From the NCBI RefSeq assembly GCF_001050115.1, contig NZ_CP012024.1, positions 2,212,001 through 2,276,000 of the forward strand: a stretch of 64,000 nucleotides of DNA. Direction: 5' to 3'. Source of the DNA: Bacillus smithii. Its GTDB lineage: Bacteria; Bacillota; Bacilli; Bacillales; DSM-4216. Positions 18,270-27,385 of this stretch are shown here, piece after piece. The number at the start of each line of letters is the position of its first letter. Position 1 is the stretch's first letter. The position numbers and the translations under genes are program-made. Below the pieces are notes generated by a model that was given only the letters and a program-made list of their open reading frames with translations, ran no database searches and was not told where the DNA came from.

Positions 18270-18553
18270 CCGTTTGTTTTCATATCTTAAAGAGACACCG
18301 TTTCTTGCAAACCCCTTTTTAAACCGGCTGCCGCTGCTTCTCCCGTTCATCTTTTGAGATTCGTTATTGGCACCTTTTTGAATTTTATACGATGGCTGCG
18401 GATATCTGTCAATGCATAGGAGAGTTCTTTCAAAAATATTGAAGATCTGCTTTCCTTAAATACCTCATTACCTCTTCTATTGACACAATAAAAATCTTGA
18501 TTTATCGTAAAAAGTAACAAAAATCCCCTCCCATTGCGAAAAGAACATCCCAC
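18270..18553. other. Spacer with no gene seen
   Basis: A minus-strand frame crosses this stretch but it runs through the yqgX terminator, lacks a ribosome site and has no recognisable protein features. I see no other signal. Confidence 0.5.
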
Positions 18554-18585
18554 AAAAACCCTTCTCGGACCTGAGAAGGGTTTTT
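18554..18585 (-). terminator. Terminator of yqgX
   Basis: A perfect 13-bp stem AAAAACCCTTCTC / GAGAAGGGTTTTT with a 6-base loop, 56 bases after the yqgX stop. It is symmetric enough to work on both strands. Confidence 0.9.
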
Positions 18586-18641
18586 CGCTTTTATTGAATA
18601 TTTGTTCGTTCAACTGGCATCATAGTAAGTGACTGATGGGA

Positions 18642-19277
18642 TCAAAATCCATTTAAAAAAGGATTCATATCCATTTCGTTTTCGATGGAGGTTTCCGGAC
18701 CGTGTCCAGGTAATACAACGGTTTCTTCAGGAAGAGTGAGGAGACGTTCATGGATGCTTTTTAAAAGATCTTCATGGTTTCCGCCAGGGAGGTCTGTCCG
18801 ACCAATACTGCCATTGAACAGCGTATCTCCACAAAAAACAGCTTCCAATTCCTGTGAATAATAAGATAGGCTTCCCGGTGAGTGGCCGGGGGTTTCCAAA
18901 AGCTGAAAACGAAAAGATCCAAGCGTCAGTTCCTTTTCCACCGTTAAAATCACATCAGCCGGCTTTACTCGAACGGCTTTATCTCTTAAAAAAAGCTGAG
19001 AGCCGTTCAATGTCGGATCCAAAAGCCATTTAGCTTCATTCTCATGGACATATACAGGAATCCGATACGTTTCTCTTACTTGATCAACCGCACCAATATG
19101 ATCAAAATGAGCATGCGTCAATAATATTGCCAGCGGCTTCAACTCGTGTTGATCAATCCACCGGCACAGCTTATCCCCTTCATCGCCGGGATCGAAAATG
19201 ATACAATCTTTGTCATCGTTCCATAAAATATAGCAATTCGTTTGCAGAGGTCCAAGCGGCATTCTGCTCCATTTCAT
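18642..19277 (-). CDS. yqgX: MBL-fold hydrolase YqgX (glyoxalase II-like)
   Basis: Metallo-beta-lactamase fold protein of 211 residues. The metal site is intact: LTHAHFDHIGA near residue 56, ETPGHSPGSLSYY, FCGDTLF and a final LPGHGPET. Members are annotated as hydroxyacylglutathione-hydrolase-like enzymes; in B. subtilis the relative YqgX is linked to low-molecular-weight thiol (bacillithiol) detoxification. It stands alone with a strong terminator. The ATG at 19277 follows AAAGGAGGAG. Confidence 0.93.
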   Translation of the reverse strand: MKWSRMPLGPLQTNCYILWNDDKDCIIFDPGDEGDKLCRWIDQHELKPLAILLTHAHFDHIGAVDQVRETYRIPVYVHENEAKWLLDPTLNGSQLFLRDKAVRVKPADVILTVEKELTLGSFRFQLLETPGHSPGSLSYYSQELEAVFCGDTLFNGSIGRTDLPGGNHEDLLKSIHERLLTLPEETVVLPGHGPETSIENEMDMNPFLNGF

Positions 19278-19463
19278 ACGTTTCTCCTCCTTTTCGCTTT
19301 TCCATTAGTAATCGTATCACAAATAAAGAGAGTCAACCCTGTGACAAAACATTTTATTTCAACTCGACAAAGAGATGAAAACACTATAAAATGATGGTAA
19401 AATACAATTTGCTTCCTGGTTTTGAAAGATATACCATATATAAACAGGAAAGGAGATTCAATC

Positions 19464-19634
19464 ATGGGTCTGGTCATTATCTTCTCTCTTATTACCTTGC
19501 TTGCGTTATTCGGAACTGTGAGCGCTCTCAAAAACAAAAACATTCTGGGAATTGTGTTTGGGCTGGCGACTTTAGGCGTATTTGGCTGGTTTACGGTTAT
19601 GACGGTTCTTCACAGCGGTTATCCCGGGGTATAA
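19464..19634 (+). CDS. yqgW: YqgW, DUF2759 family membrane protein
   Basis: 56-residue protein with two hydrophobic helices (GLVIIFSLITLLALFGTVSA and LGIVFGLATLGVFGWFTVM) and a conserved C-terminal HSGYPGV. The ATG at 19464 sits eight bases after AAAGGAG; upstream ATG codons in frame lack one. Matches the short Bacillus YqgW family. Function unknown. Confidence 0.88.
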   Translation: MGLVIIFSLITLLALFGTVSALKNKNILGIVFGLATLGVFGWFTVMTVLHSGYPGV

Positions 19635-19640
19635 AAGTGG

Positions 19641-19669
19641 ACCTCGCTGTTGTTAAGCGAGGTTTTTTG
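19641..19669 (+). terminator. Terminator of yqgW
   Basis: ACCTCGCT pairs with AGCGAGGT and is followed by TTTTTG, seven bases after the stop codon. Confidence 0.88.
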
Positions 19670-19765
19670 TTCTTTTTCTTTTTTACTTTCTCCGGATACA
19701 AGCGACAGATAATCAAAAAGCCTGTTCAAAATGATGCAATCGATGCACTGTCCCATAATCTCCTA

Positions 19766-20953
19766 TCATCCAAGCAGTGCACACAACAATATTCCTGAAA
19801 CGTCTCGATAAATTTCCTTCCATTGAGAAAGAGGCAACGGGTTTAAGCCTTTACCCAGTTCGATCGTAAACCCCGATTTTCCAAATTCTTGAATAAACCA
19901 ATCTTTAAATCCGGCATGACTATCCACGTACCTCACCGACTTATAGCCGCTCATTCTGGAAAACCATTTGGCCAAAACTTCCGCTTCTTTCGGTTCTTTT
20001 CCTTCATACCCCCAATAAATCTCTTTGCCTTGAGTATGCAAAGCAATCACTCTGTCAAACTTTTCATTTTTCGCCAGTTCAGCCATCGCTGCAGCTTCCG
20101 GTTCTGTCAATGGCTGTTTTCCGGGATAGTCCCGCGGCGCAGGAGATTTTGGCTTTTTGCGTTTTTTTTCAATCTCCCAATTTGCCGGAAACTGATTGTT
20201 CAAATCCACCCCTTGAATATTCGCTTTCCATTTCGAAAATTCCTTGCTCCCCCCATTCCATTTCATCAATTGTTCACGCTTGGATTCCGGGGGCCCATTT
20301 AATACTAAATCGACGCCATCCGGGTTCACCATCGGTACAACGGACAATGTAATATGCGGGTAGAGAGAATAAGCTTGAATTCCGTGGAAAAAACAGTGGT
20401 TGGTCAAAGACAGCAAGAAATGTTTGAAAAAAGTGATCAACACAACCGTTGTGATCCATTCATTCGCGTGAAAAGAACCGTTCATATGAATTTTTTTATT
20501 TCCTTTTCCAATCTTTAGTTCCCATATCGGTTTTTGATCCACGCTTTCTCCGATTTTTTGAACACGGACAAACGGATAAATAGCCGCAATCCTGTTGATT
20601 TCCTCTTCTAATCGTTTGGAGTCATACGGTTGATCCAAGGATGTTTCCAAGTTTAGCACTCGTTTCGGCAAGAAAATTTCATTTCCCGGAAGTAAATGCT
20701 GGGGGTCCATGTCGGGGTTGACTGTTTGCAAAGCAGTAGGAGACAAACATCTTTCGATTGCCATTTTCCAAAATGTATCTCCTTTTTTCATACGATAACG
20801 TTTTGCCACAAACCCCGGAATCTTTACTTTTTCCCCGATTTTCAAGCATTGAGGGTCCATACCGGGATTGGAATCAGCGATCAGCTGCTCAGGAATGCTG
20901 AATAATCGGCTGTAGCGGAAAAACGTATCCCCTTTTCGCACCGTTATATCCAT
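19766..20953 (-). CDS. yqgT: Gamma-D-glutamyl-L-diamino acid endopeptidase I family (M14), YqgT
   Basis: Zinc carboxypeptidase of the M14 family that cleaves the D-Glu-meso-DAP bond of peptidoglycan stem peptides, 395 residues. Two N-terminal LysM domains (about 1-47 and 50-95; VRKGDTFFRYSRLF and MKKGDTFWKMAIE) precede the catalytic domain. Zinc ligands are His and Glu in FHANEWITT and a later His in IALHTQGKEI; the catalytic Glu is in FTIELGKG. No signal peptide is visible, which fits family members that process recycled muropeptides or act after mother-cell lysis. Convergent with yqgW. Confidence 0.92.
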   Translation of the reverse strand: MDITVRKGDTFFRYSRLFSIPEQLIADSNPGMDPQCLKIGEKVKIPGFVAKRYRMKKGDTFWKMAIERCLSPTALQTVNPDMDPQHLLPGNEIFLPKRVLNLETSLDQPYDSKRLEEEINRIAAIYPFVRVQKIGESVDQKPIWELKIGKGNKKIHMNGSFHANEWITTVVLITFFKHFLLSLTNHCFFHGIQAYSLYPHITLSVVPMVNPDGVDLVLNGPPESKREQLMKWNGGSKEFSKWKANIQGVDLNNQFPANWEIEKKRKKPKSPAPRDYPGKQPLTEPEAAAMAELAKNEKFDRVIALHTQGKEIYWGYEGKEPKEAEVLAKWFSRMSGYKSVRYVDSHAGFKDWFIQEFGKSGFTIELGKGLNPLPLSQWKEIYRDVSGILLCALLG

Positions 20954-21244
20954 AATGGCATTCTCCCTTCGAATCGCCTCTTATCACATGTATGAACCGC
21001 TTCATTTGGTTATGCCGGAAAGAAAAAAGATCGGCTTTTGGGGCTAACGGCTGTTCTTTGTCGGGAAAAAATCATCTTTTTTATAAATACGTGTGCAAAT
21101 TTCAAGACATCGAATGAAAGAAGAAGGATATGGCAAAAATTCGTTGAAAAGGTCAAACAGAGATTCGATGGAAAATGAAAAAAGCTACTGAAACTGGATA
21201 ACCAATCGTATGGCTCATGTTTTCAATCGGATCAATTTTGATTT

Positions 21245-23101
21245 TTATTTGTCCTTATAAAAACGCAGCAAATCGCCATAAATAATCCGATCGGAATAAC
21301 TTAACTCCGTTTGTGCTGTTTTGCTGAATCGACTACAAACTTGGCGGTCCAATAATTTGCCGCTTTCTTGCTCGTAGCATTGATTTCGAGTATAGACATA
21401 ATGATCGGTCATCAAGCTCCCATCCCTAAAAGCAACGAAATCCGGGTGATCGCGCGACAAAAGATCATGACCGAATTGAATGTCGTGTTTTGTTTCGATC
21501 CCAAGCAAATGTAAAATGGTCGGGCGCAAATCGATTTGACCCGCCACTTCATGAATGGTCATTCCTTTTTTCATTCCTGGGATATGGATAATGCATGGCA
21601 CTTTTTGCAGTTTAACCGCTTCTAATGGAGTAATTTCCTTCCCTAAATATTGGCTCATCGCCTCATTGTGGTTTTGAGAAATTCCGTAGTGGTCCCCGTA
21701 CAGAACAATGATCGAACGATCGTACAAACCGTTCTTTTTCAATTTTTCCAAAAAACGTTCCACCGCTTCATCCGTATATCGAGCCGTAACAAAATAGCGG
21801 TTGACGGTCCCATCATTGGATGTGAATTCACTAATCTTCTGATCTTCAGGACTGTAATAAAACGGATGGTGGTTCGTTAACGTAATCAACTTTGCATAAA
21901 AAGGGTTGGGTAATTCTTCCAAAAACTTCGCGGACTGATCAAAAAAGGGAATGTCTTTCAACCCCCAATTGATGACATTTTCCGGCGTTATATGGTAATC
22001 GTCGGCACTGTAAAAACGATCATATCCAAGCGCCGGATACATGATATCCCGATTCCAGAAAGATTTATTATTGGCATGCATGGCAGCTGTATAATATCCT
22101 GAATTTTTCAACTTTTTCGCCATTGAGTAATACGTATTCCCTGAATTCGTAAAGAAGACAGCTCCTCTGCCTAAAGGGTACAATGAATTTTCCAGCAAAA
22201 ATTCAGAATCGGATGTTTTCCCTTGACCCGTTTGATGATAAAAGTTGTCAAAATACAGACTATTTTTGATCAAGCGATTTAAAAACGGAGTAATCTCCTG
22301 TCCGTTGACTTTATGGTTTATGACAAAGTTTTGCATCGATTCCATGGAAATGACGATGACGTTTTTTCCTTGTGCAATGCCGAACCATTTGTCACTTGGT
22401 TTGGCATAATTCGCATGGATATAATTTTCAATATCAGACAATTCACTGCTGTCTGCTAAAGCGCGTTGGGCAGAAGATTTTGACTGAAGCAAAATATCAT
22501 AAATGTCGTAATAGTAAATTCCGATGTTTTTTACAAGCGCTTCTCGATCAAATGTTCTCGTCAACAGCTGCGGCCTTTCCGTCTCTGCCAAGCCTAAATT
22601 TAGACACAACAGAGACGCCGCTACATAAAAATAGGCACGGCGCGAGATAGTAGAAAACGGTTGAAAAGAGATAAAGGAAGGCTTCCTTTTTACGATGAGA
22701 AACAGCAAAAGAACGTCTGTAAAAAAGAAGAAGTCGTACCATTGAAATTCTTCCCATGCGCTATTGCCTAAATCTCCAAAATTATTGGTTTGAAATAACA
22801 ACGGCAATGTAAGGTAATCGTTAAAAAAGCGATAAAAGACAACGTTTGCATATAAGAGCAAAGACAAAATCAAACTGATCGCCACGACATAAGTCATTTG
22901 ATTTTCGGCTTTTTTCCATAATTGCCCCAACCCTAAAACAAACAAAAGAAAGCTAAGGGGATTCATCCATAAAATCCAGTTTTGCAGAGTATTTTCTGTA
23001 TCAATATGAAAATTTGCCAGATAAACGATAAACGTCTTTATCCATAAGAGCAAAACGGCCGCCCATGTCAGCGGAAGCTTCCTTCCGACCAGCCATTTCA
23101 T
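21245..23101 (-). CDS. yqgS: LTA synthase family protein YqgS
   Basis: Polyglycerol-phosphate lipoteichoic acid synthase family, 618 residues. Five N-terminal membrane helices (within 1-190) precede an extracellular sulfatase-fold domain. Metal and catalytic motifs: ISMESMQNFV, GQGKTSDSEF with the nucleophile Thr, and LYGDHYGIS. The ATG at 23101 has AAGGGGTG eight bases upstream; a TTG 24 bases earlier is in frame but weaker. B. subtilis has four paralogues (LtaS, YfnI, YqgS, YvgJ); the position next to glcK and yqgT identifies this as the YqgS orthologue. Confidence 0.92.
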   Translation of the reverse strand: MKWLVGRKLPLTWAAVLLLWIKTFIVYLANFHIDTENTLQNWILWMNPLSFLLFVLGLGQLWKKAENQMTYVVAISLILSLLLYANVVFYRFFNDYLTLPLLFQTNNFGDLGNSAWEEFQWYDFFFFTDVLLLFLIVKRKPSFISFQPFSTISRRAYFYVAASLLCLNLGLAETERPQLLTRTFDREALVKNIGIYYYDIYDILLQSKSSAQRALADSSELSDIENYIHANYAKPSDKWFGIAQGKNVIVISMESMQNFVINHKVNGQEITPFLNRLIKNSLYFDNFYHQTGQGKTSDSEFLLENSLYPLGRGAVFFTNSGNTYYSMAKKLKNSGYYTAAMHANNKSFWNRDIMYPALGYDRFYSADDYHITPENVINWGLKDIPFFDQSAKFLEELPNPFYAKLITLTNHHPFYYSPEDQKISEFTSNDGTVNRYFVTARYTDEAVERFLEKLKKNGLYDRSIIVLYGDHYGISQNHNEAMSQYLGKEITPLEAVKLQKVPCIIHIPGMKKGMTIHEVAGQIDLRPTILHLLGIETKHDIQFGHDLLSRDHPDFVAFRDGSLMTDHYVYTRNQCYEQESGKLLDRQVCSRFSKTAQTELSYSDRIIYGDLLRFYKDK

Positions 23102-23248
23102 GTTCTTCACCCCTTGCTTGATCAAAAGCCAAAAATGCGATACAACTCTACCAACAGCGGAAAATCCCTCAACAGACAGAGCAAGATATTCAAGTTTTCT
23201 TCAAAATGATTTTTCCATCCGCTGACCGGAAAGACCGTTTCACAGTGC

Positions 23249-24235
23249 CTATTGTTCACGGCTGAATTCTTTCTTCACAAGCCAGCCTGCCCCGATTACA
23301 CCGGCGCTATTCCCAAGTGATGCACGTTCAATCTTTGTGGATTCGCCGACAGGCGGGAATGCATACTGTTTAAAATATTTTCGGACAGGGTCCAAAAGAG
23401 TGCTTCCGGCATTGGATACACCACCGCCTACCACAATATAGTCCGGATTTAAACTATTGCCTATATTGGCAAGTGCAAAGCCCAAATAGAAGGCAACTCG
23501 ATCCACGATACGTTTTGCCAAATCATCGCCGCCATCAGCCGCTTCAAATACATCTTTTGCACTTATATCTTGATTGGCATTAAATTTTTCTTTTAAAATG
23601 GAACCGCTATCCGCTCGCTCCAGCTCCACTTTGGCTAATCGAACGATGCCTGTCGCTGAAGCCACGGTTTCCAAGCATCCTTTTTTTCCGCAATTGCATG
23701 AAAATCCGTCTTCGATTTCCACGACGATATGGCCAATTTCTCCGGCGGCACCTTTTGCTCCCCGAACAATATCTCCATTGGCAATGACGCCACCGCCAAC
23801 CCCTGTGCCTAGAGTGACACAAACAAGATTTGCAGCCCCGTTGCCTGCTCCTTTCCACATTTCCCCCAGAGCAGCACAGTTGGCATCATTTTCAACCACA
23901 ACAGGCAAACCCGTTTCTTTTTCCAATGCTTGTTTTAGCGGATAATCGTCTTCCCAACCCAGGTTGACGGTTTTATAAATTCGTCCGGTAGAATAATCAA
24001 TCGGACCGGGTGCGCCGAGTCCAATCCCTAAGAGCCTGTCTTTCGTTTCCTGTTTAGCCTGAAGTGTTTCAAAAATCGATTTCGCGATATCCGGAACAAT
24101 GTTTCGACCTTTAGACGATCGATCCGTTGGGATTGACCAATGATCTAAAATCTCCCCATCCATATTCAAAAAAGCCAGTTTAACCGATGTTCCTCCTAAG
24201 TCAACGGCTGCAATCCATTTTTCTTTCGCCATCAT
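23249..24235 (-). CDS. glcK: ROK-family glucokinase
   Basis: ATP-dependent glucose 6-phosphorylation; 328 residues. VDLGGTSVKLA is the phosphate-binding motif at the N-terminus. The ROK signature with the zinc-binding CNCGKKGCLE lies around 175-190, after the catalytic ENDANCAALGE. Tandem ATGs at 24235 and 24232 are possible starts. It overlaps the yqgQ stop by four bases, so the two are translationally coupled as in B. subtilis. Confidence 0.96.
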   Translation of the reverse strand: MMAKEKWIAAVDLGGTSVKLAFLNMDGEILDHWSIPTDRSSKGRNIVPDIAKSIFETLQAKQETKDRLLGIGLGAPGPIDYSTGRIYKTVNLGWEDDYPLKQALEKETGLPVVVENDANCAALGEMWKGAGNGAANLVCVTLGTGVGGGVIANGDIVRGAKGAAGEIGHIVVEIEDGFSCNCGKKGCLETVASATGIVRLAKVELERADSGSILKEKFNANQDISAKDVFEAADGGDDLAKRIVDRVAFYLGFALANIGNSLNPDYIVVGGGVSNAGSTLLDPVRKYFKQYAFPPVGESTKIERASLGNSAGVIGAGWLVKKEFSREQ

Positions 24236-24447
24236 CCGCCTAAACCCTCTCTTTTCTCTTTTTCTTTTTGAATTTCATGACGAAGCAGCAAAATGGCGGA
24301 TTGAAAGTCTTTTGTATCTACTAGCTGCGATTTATACAGTTCCTTTAACTCCATTTCCATCAATTCCAAATCCGCCAGTCTGTCCCCGATATATATAATG
24401 GTGCCAAATTGTTTTAAAAGCTGTTGAACATCATAAATCGTTTTCAA
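24232..24447 (-). CDS. yqgQ: YqgQ, DUF910 family protein
   Basis: 71-residue, highly charged, helical protein (YDVQQLLKQFGTIIYIGDR at the start). It starts at a TTG at 24447 with GGTGGGGA upstream and overlaps glcK by four bases. The family binds nucleic acid in a structural-genomics annotation I recall, but no role is established. The coupling to glcK is conserved across Bacillus. Confidence 0.88.
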   Translation of the reverse strand: MKTIYDVQQLLKQFGTIIYIGDRLADLELMEMELKELYKSQLVDTKDFQSAILLLRHEIQKEKEKREGLGG

Positions 24448-24736
24448 AATTCCCCACCAGCTTTCCTTACGACAACTTTATTCCAAGAATAGTATAGGGG
24501 ACGATTCCAAAAAGAACAAGAAAAACCGTACAGGGACGACTGTAACCGAAGGAAAACATTAGTATCAGTTTTCCCCAAATTTCCATCTGCCATGTACAAA
24601 TCATACCCTCCACGGCCTAAATAATGATTAGAACAACCGTTGTTTATGTGCGAGACTCGTAAAAATGAAAAGAGAGACATAAAAAAGAAGAATGATCATA
24701 CATTGTAATGGACAAACAGGAAAGAAGGTATCCGAA

Positions 24737-25609
24737 GTGATAAAAAAAGGGACATATCTGGGATTGGCCGCCATCCTATGTTCTTTCATTATTTTTTTCA
24801 TCATTCGCAACATGAATCAAACAGAAGAAAGCATTATGTATTTTCCTCTCCATCCCACTGCAGATTTTCCTTCTGCCTATACGAAGCTTCAATTCAAAAC
24901 AGGACATGTCAATCAAGCTTACAAAGTTTCCTGGGAAATTCAGTCCTTTCTTTCCCAAAAGGCCTATTTGCGTCAAGATATCAGCCTATTATTTGTTAAC
25001 GGACGCTTGCGAGGAACTTTAAACAAATGGAAAGAACAAACGCAAAAAATCACGGTCCGCGATGATTACATCGGAAACGGATCCGCTTTCCTACAAGCTA
25101 TTTCTTTTCACTATGCTGAACTGCATCAGAACCAGAGTGAGATCAAAAGCGCCCAAGAAATGTCTTCGGATCAATTGTTTGTCATTGATTCCGCCGAAAC
25201 CCCGTTACTTTATTTTCGGACGCCTGGAAACCCAATCGAAATCAAATGGTCCAAAACTTTAACCGAACATACCAATAAACAATTGGAGAAGATCGCCTCC
25301 AGAGCCTATCAAAAATACCATCTACAGCCGAATGCTTTTATCCAAATTCCGTTAACGGACTTAGCCGCCTACGGTCATATGAAACTTCCTAACTTGTCTT
25401 TGCCTCAATCGAAGACGATTATCGGCCGTTTATGGGAAGGGCTTTACAAAAATTATTTTCTTGGAATAAAAAAAGAAAATGGCACTATCGAGGATCCTAT
25501 CGATAGCACCATTCCGCTTATTCTTCTCTCTAAAACAGGAAATGTCCTTTACGTCGTTTTTGAAACGAAAGACGGAGAGATCGTCGCATTAAAACAAATC
25601 ATCCCTTAA
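24737..25609 (+). CDS. Unknown membrane-anchored extracytoplasmic protein
   Basis: I do not recognise this 290-residue protein. An N-terminal helix (GLAAILCSFIIFFII) follows a short basic start, giving an N-in anchor with the rest outside the membrane. The remainder is soluble, mixed alpha/beta, without cysteines or a repeat. The GTG at 24737 has GAAGG eight bases upstream; an ATG at 24692 is in frame behind a weaker AGAAGA. It is the only plus-strand gene between glcK-yqgQ and the rhomboid gene, and converges on the latter. B. subtilis has no matching gene at this spot in my memory. Confidence 0.75.
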   Translation: MIKKGTYLGLAAILCSFIIFFIIRNMNQTEESIMYFPLHPTADFPSAYTKLQFKTGHVNQAYKVSWEIQSFLSQKAYLRQDISLLFVNGRLRGTLNKWKEQTQKITVRDDYIGNGSAFLQAISFHYAELHQNQSEIKSAQEMSSDQLFVIDSAETPLLYFRTPGNPIEIKWSKTLTEHTNKQLEKIASRAYQKYHLQPNAFIQIPLTDLAAYGHMKLPNLSLPQSKTIIGRLWEGLYKNYFLGIKKENGTIEDPIDSTIPLILLSKTGNVLYVVFETKDGEIVALKQIIP

Positions 25610-25668
25610 TCTTTTATAGTTCCTTTGCCTATCGCTGATATGGGTTTAACCGGCATAATAAACCAAAT

Positions 25669-26862
25669 TTAAGCTATCCGAAAAAATCCGCCATGATATC
25701 CTGCCCATAAAAGAAAAACGGTCAGCAGGAAAGAAAGGAGGAAAAACGTCGCCTGAAGGCTCCAGTTGCGTTGACTCGGAACATAGGAAACACCGGCAGC
25801 TAAAAATCCGCCGATTAATCCGCCGATATGTCCCGAATTATCTATTCCGGGCACAGTAAACCCGAAAATTAAATTGATGATTATGACCACAATCACGTTC
25901 ATCCCTATTGTCCGAAAAAACAAACTACGATTTACAAATCCGAAAAATAAAAGAGCGCCGAAACAACCAAATATGGCACCGCTCGCCCCTGCGGACAGAT
26001 TGGGAGTAAAGACAAAACTGGCAACCGAACCAAGAAAACCGGAAAACAAATAAATCCATAAAAACCGCCATCTTCCGAATATTTTCTCGACCATTGTTCC
26101 AAGATAATACAATGCCATCGTATTCATCAGCAAATGCAGAACGCCGATATGAAGAAAAATCGGGGTAAAAAAGCGCCACCACTCCCCATCGAGAATAAGC
26201 GGGTTGAACTTAGCGCCAAATCGAATCAACGTATCCGTATTCGTACTCCCGCCGTTTATCTCCAGCAAGAGAAACACGGCGACTTGAACAGCGATAAAAA
26301 GGTAGGTGAAAAAAGGGTTGCCATACTCAAGTAAATTTCGATCCTTTTCTTCTTTTTGAACAGCTCCAGTCAAAACAAGCTGTTCAAGGGATCGAACTTC
26401 GCTTTCCTCATAAGCATCACGAAAATGCCAGTGTCGAGCTCCATTTTGAAACAGCGTATTCAACTGATCAAATGCTTCTTCTTCATGACCTTGAGCGAAC
26501 AATATTGGGGTGACGTTTGTTTGAGAAGTCTCGAGCGGAGTATAAGGTGCTTTCAGCAAATGTTCATAATCATCGACCGGTGGGTATTTGGATACATACA
26601 TACTGACAACATTGAGCCCTCTTCTCATGAAACGCTTGCGGATCTTCTCCCCGTTTGCTGCCGTCAGCTGAATGTCCCTTTGCAGCCAATTGCTCCAGTC
26701 AAGTTCATGGCGAAGCAACCGGACAACTGGAGCTCGTTTTATTGCCGTATTTTCCAACCACAACTCCCGGCGGTCATCGGATATTGCCATGAGCCGATAA
26801 TCTTGTTCCATCAACAAAAAATAAGCAAGGCGCCAAAAAATATAGTCTTCGCGAAAACTCAT
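25669..26862 (-). CDS. yqgP: Rhomboid-family intramembrane serine protease (YqgP/GluP type, short form)
   Basis: 397-residue rhomboid protease. A soluble N-terminal domain of about 170 residues is followed by seven hydrophobic helices. The catalytic Ser is in GASGAIFG and the catalytic His in NSGHIGGLIGG; HIGVLHLLMNTMALYYLG is the helix-2 signature. The chain ends right after the last helix, whereas B. subtilis GluP (507 residues) carries C-terminal TPR repeats that are absent here. The ATG at 26862 fits the family N-terminus; an ATG at 26892 is also in frame. B. subtilis GluP cleaves the magnesium transporter MgtE. Confidence 0.93.
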   Translation of the reverse strand: MSFREDYIFWRLAYFLLMEQDYRLMAISDDRRELWLENTAIKRAPVVRLLRHELDWSNWLQRDIQLTAANGEKIRKRFMRRGLNVVSMYVSKYPPVDDYEHLLKAPYTPLETSQTNVTPILFAQGHEEEAFDQLNTLFQNGARHWHFRDAYEESEVRSLEQLVLTGAVQKEEKDRNLLEYGNPFFTYLFIAVQVAVFLLLEINGGSTNTDTLIRFGAKFNPLILDGEWWRFFTPIFLHIGVLHLLMNTMALYYLGTMVEKIFGRWRFLWIYLFSGFLGSVASFVFTPNLSAGASGAIFGCFGALLFFGFVNRSLFFRTIGMNVIVVIIINLIFGFTVPGIDNSGHIGGLIGGFLAAGVSYVPSQRNWSLQATFFLLSFLLTVFLLWAGYHGGFFRIA

Positions 26863-26971
26863 GAAATCACATTCCTTTGAGCCACTGCGCAAAAAGAGCG
26901 CATCTATTATGACTCTACTATAGCGAAGTCACAATCCAATTGTAAAGAATTTTGAAGGATCCATTTTCCAT

Positions 26972-27166
26972 TCATTTATAGCTCGTAACAGGAGTCAGTA
27001 CACGCATGATTCTGTTTTGGACGCCTGGAATGCGCATGAATAGTTGGACGGCAACCCTTCTAAGAATCATGCTTCCCAGCGCAAGATTGACCAGCCGATA
27101 ACGATAGCGGTATATAACAACGGCCAGTACTCCGAAGCCGATCCATTTTGTCCAATTTGTTCTCAT
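26972..27166 (-). CDS. yqgO: YqgO-like small membrane protein
   Basis: 64-residue protein with one hydrophobic helix (WIGFGVLAVVIYRY) and a basic C-terminal half. Of several in-frame ATGs, the one at 27166 sits six bases after GGAGGG. Named from its place between yqgP and yqgN; sequence conservation in this family is too low for me to be certain. Function unknown. Confidence 0.65.
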   Translation of the reverse strand: MRTNWTKWIGFGVLAVVIYRYRYRLVNLALGSMILRRVAVQLFMRIPGVQNRIMRVLTPVTSYK

Positions 27167-27385
27167 ATTCATCCCTCCTAGGATTAATTTGCGATACATT
27201 GGTCGCAATTATTCCGATTGAAGGAATGATTTCCTCATATAAAGAAAAACAGATTGACCAGCGCCATTTCGTGAGCTTATGAATGGAGCTAATTTCAAAA
27301 GCCGGCAACAACTTTTCTTCAGCACGCGCTCATTCAAGATTTCAAGGGATAAAATCTCTTAGTGGCAAAGACAAAAAGGAATCAT

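Noticed and set aside
18347-18613. 88-residue minus-strand frame
   Set aside because: Runs through the yqgX terminator hairpin, has no ribosome site and no recognisable features.
24444-24680. 78-residue minus-strand frame upstream of yqgQ
   Set aside because: No ribosome site, atypical composition; the region is the promoter area between divergent genes.
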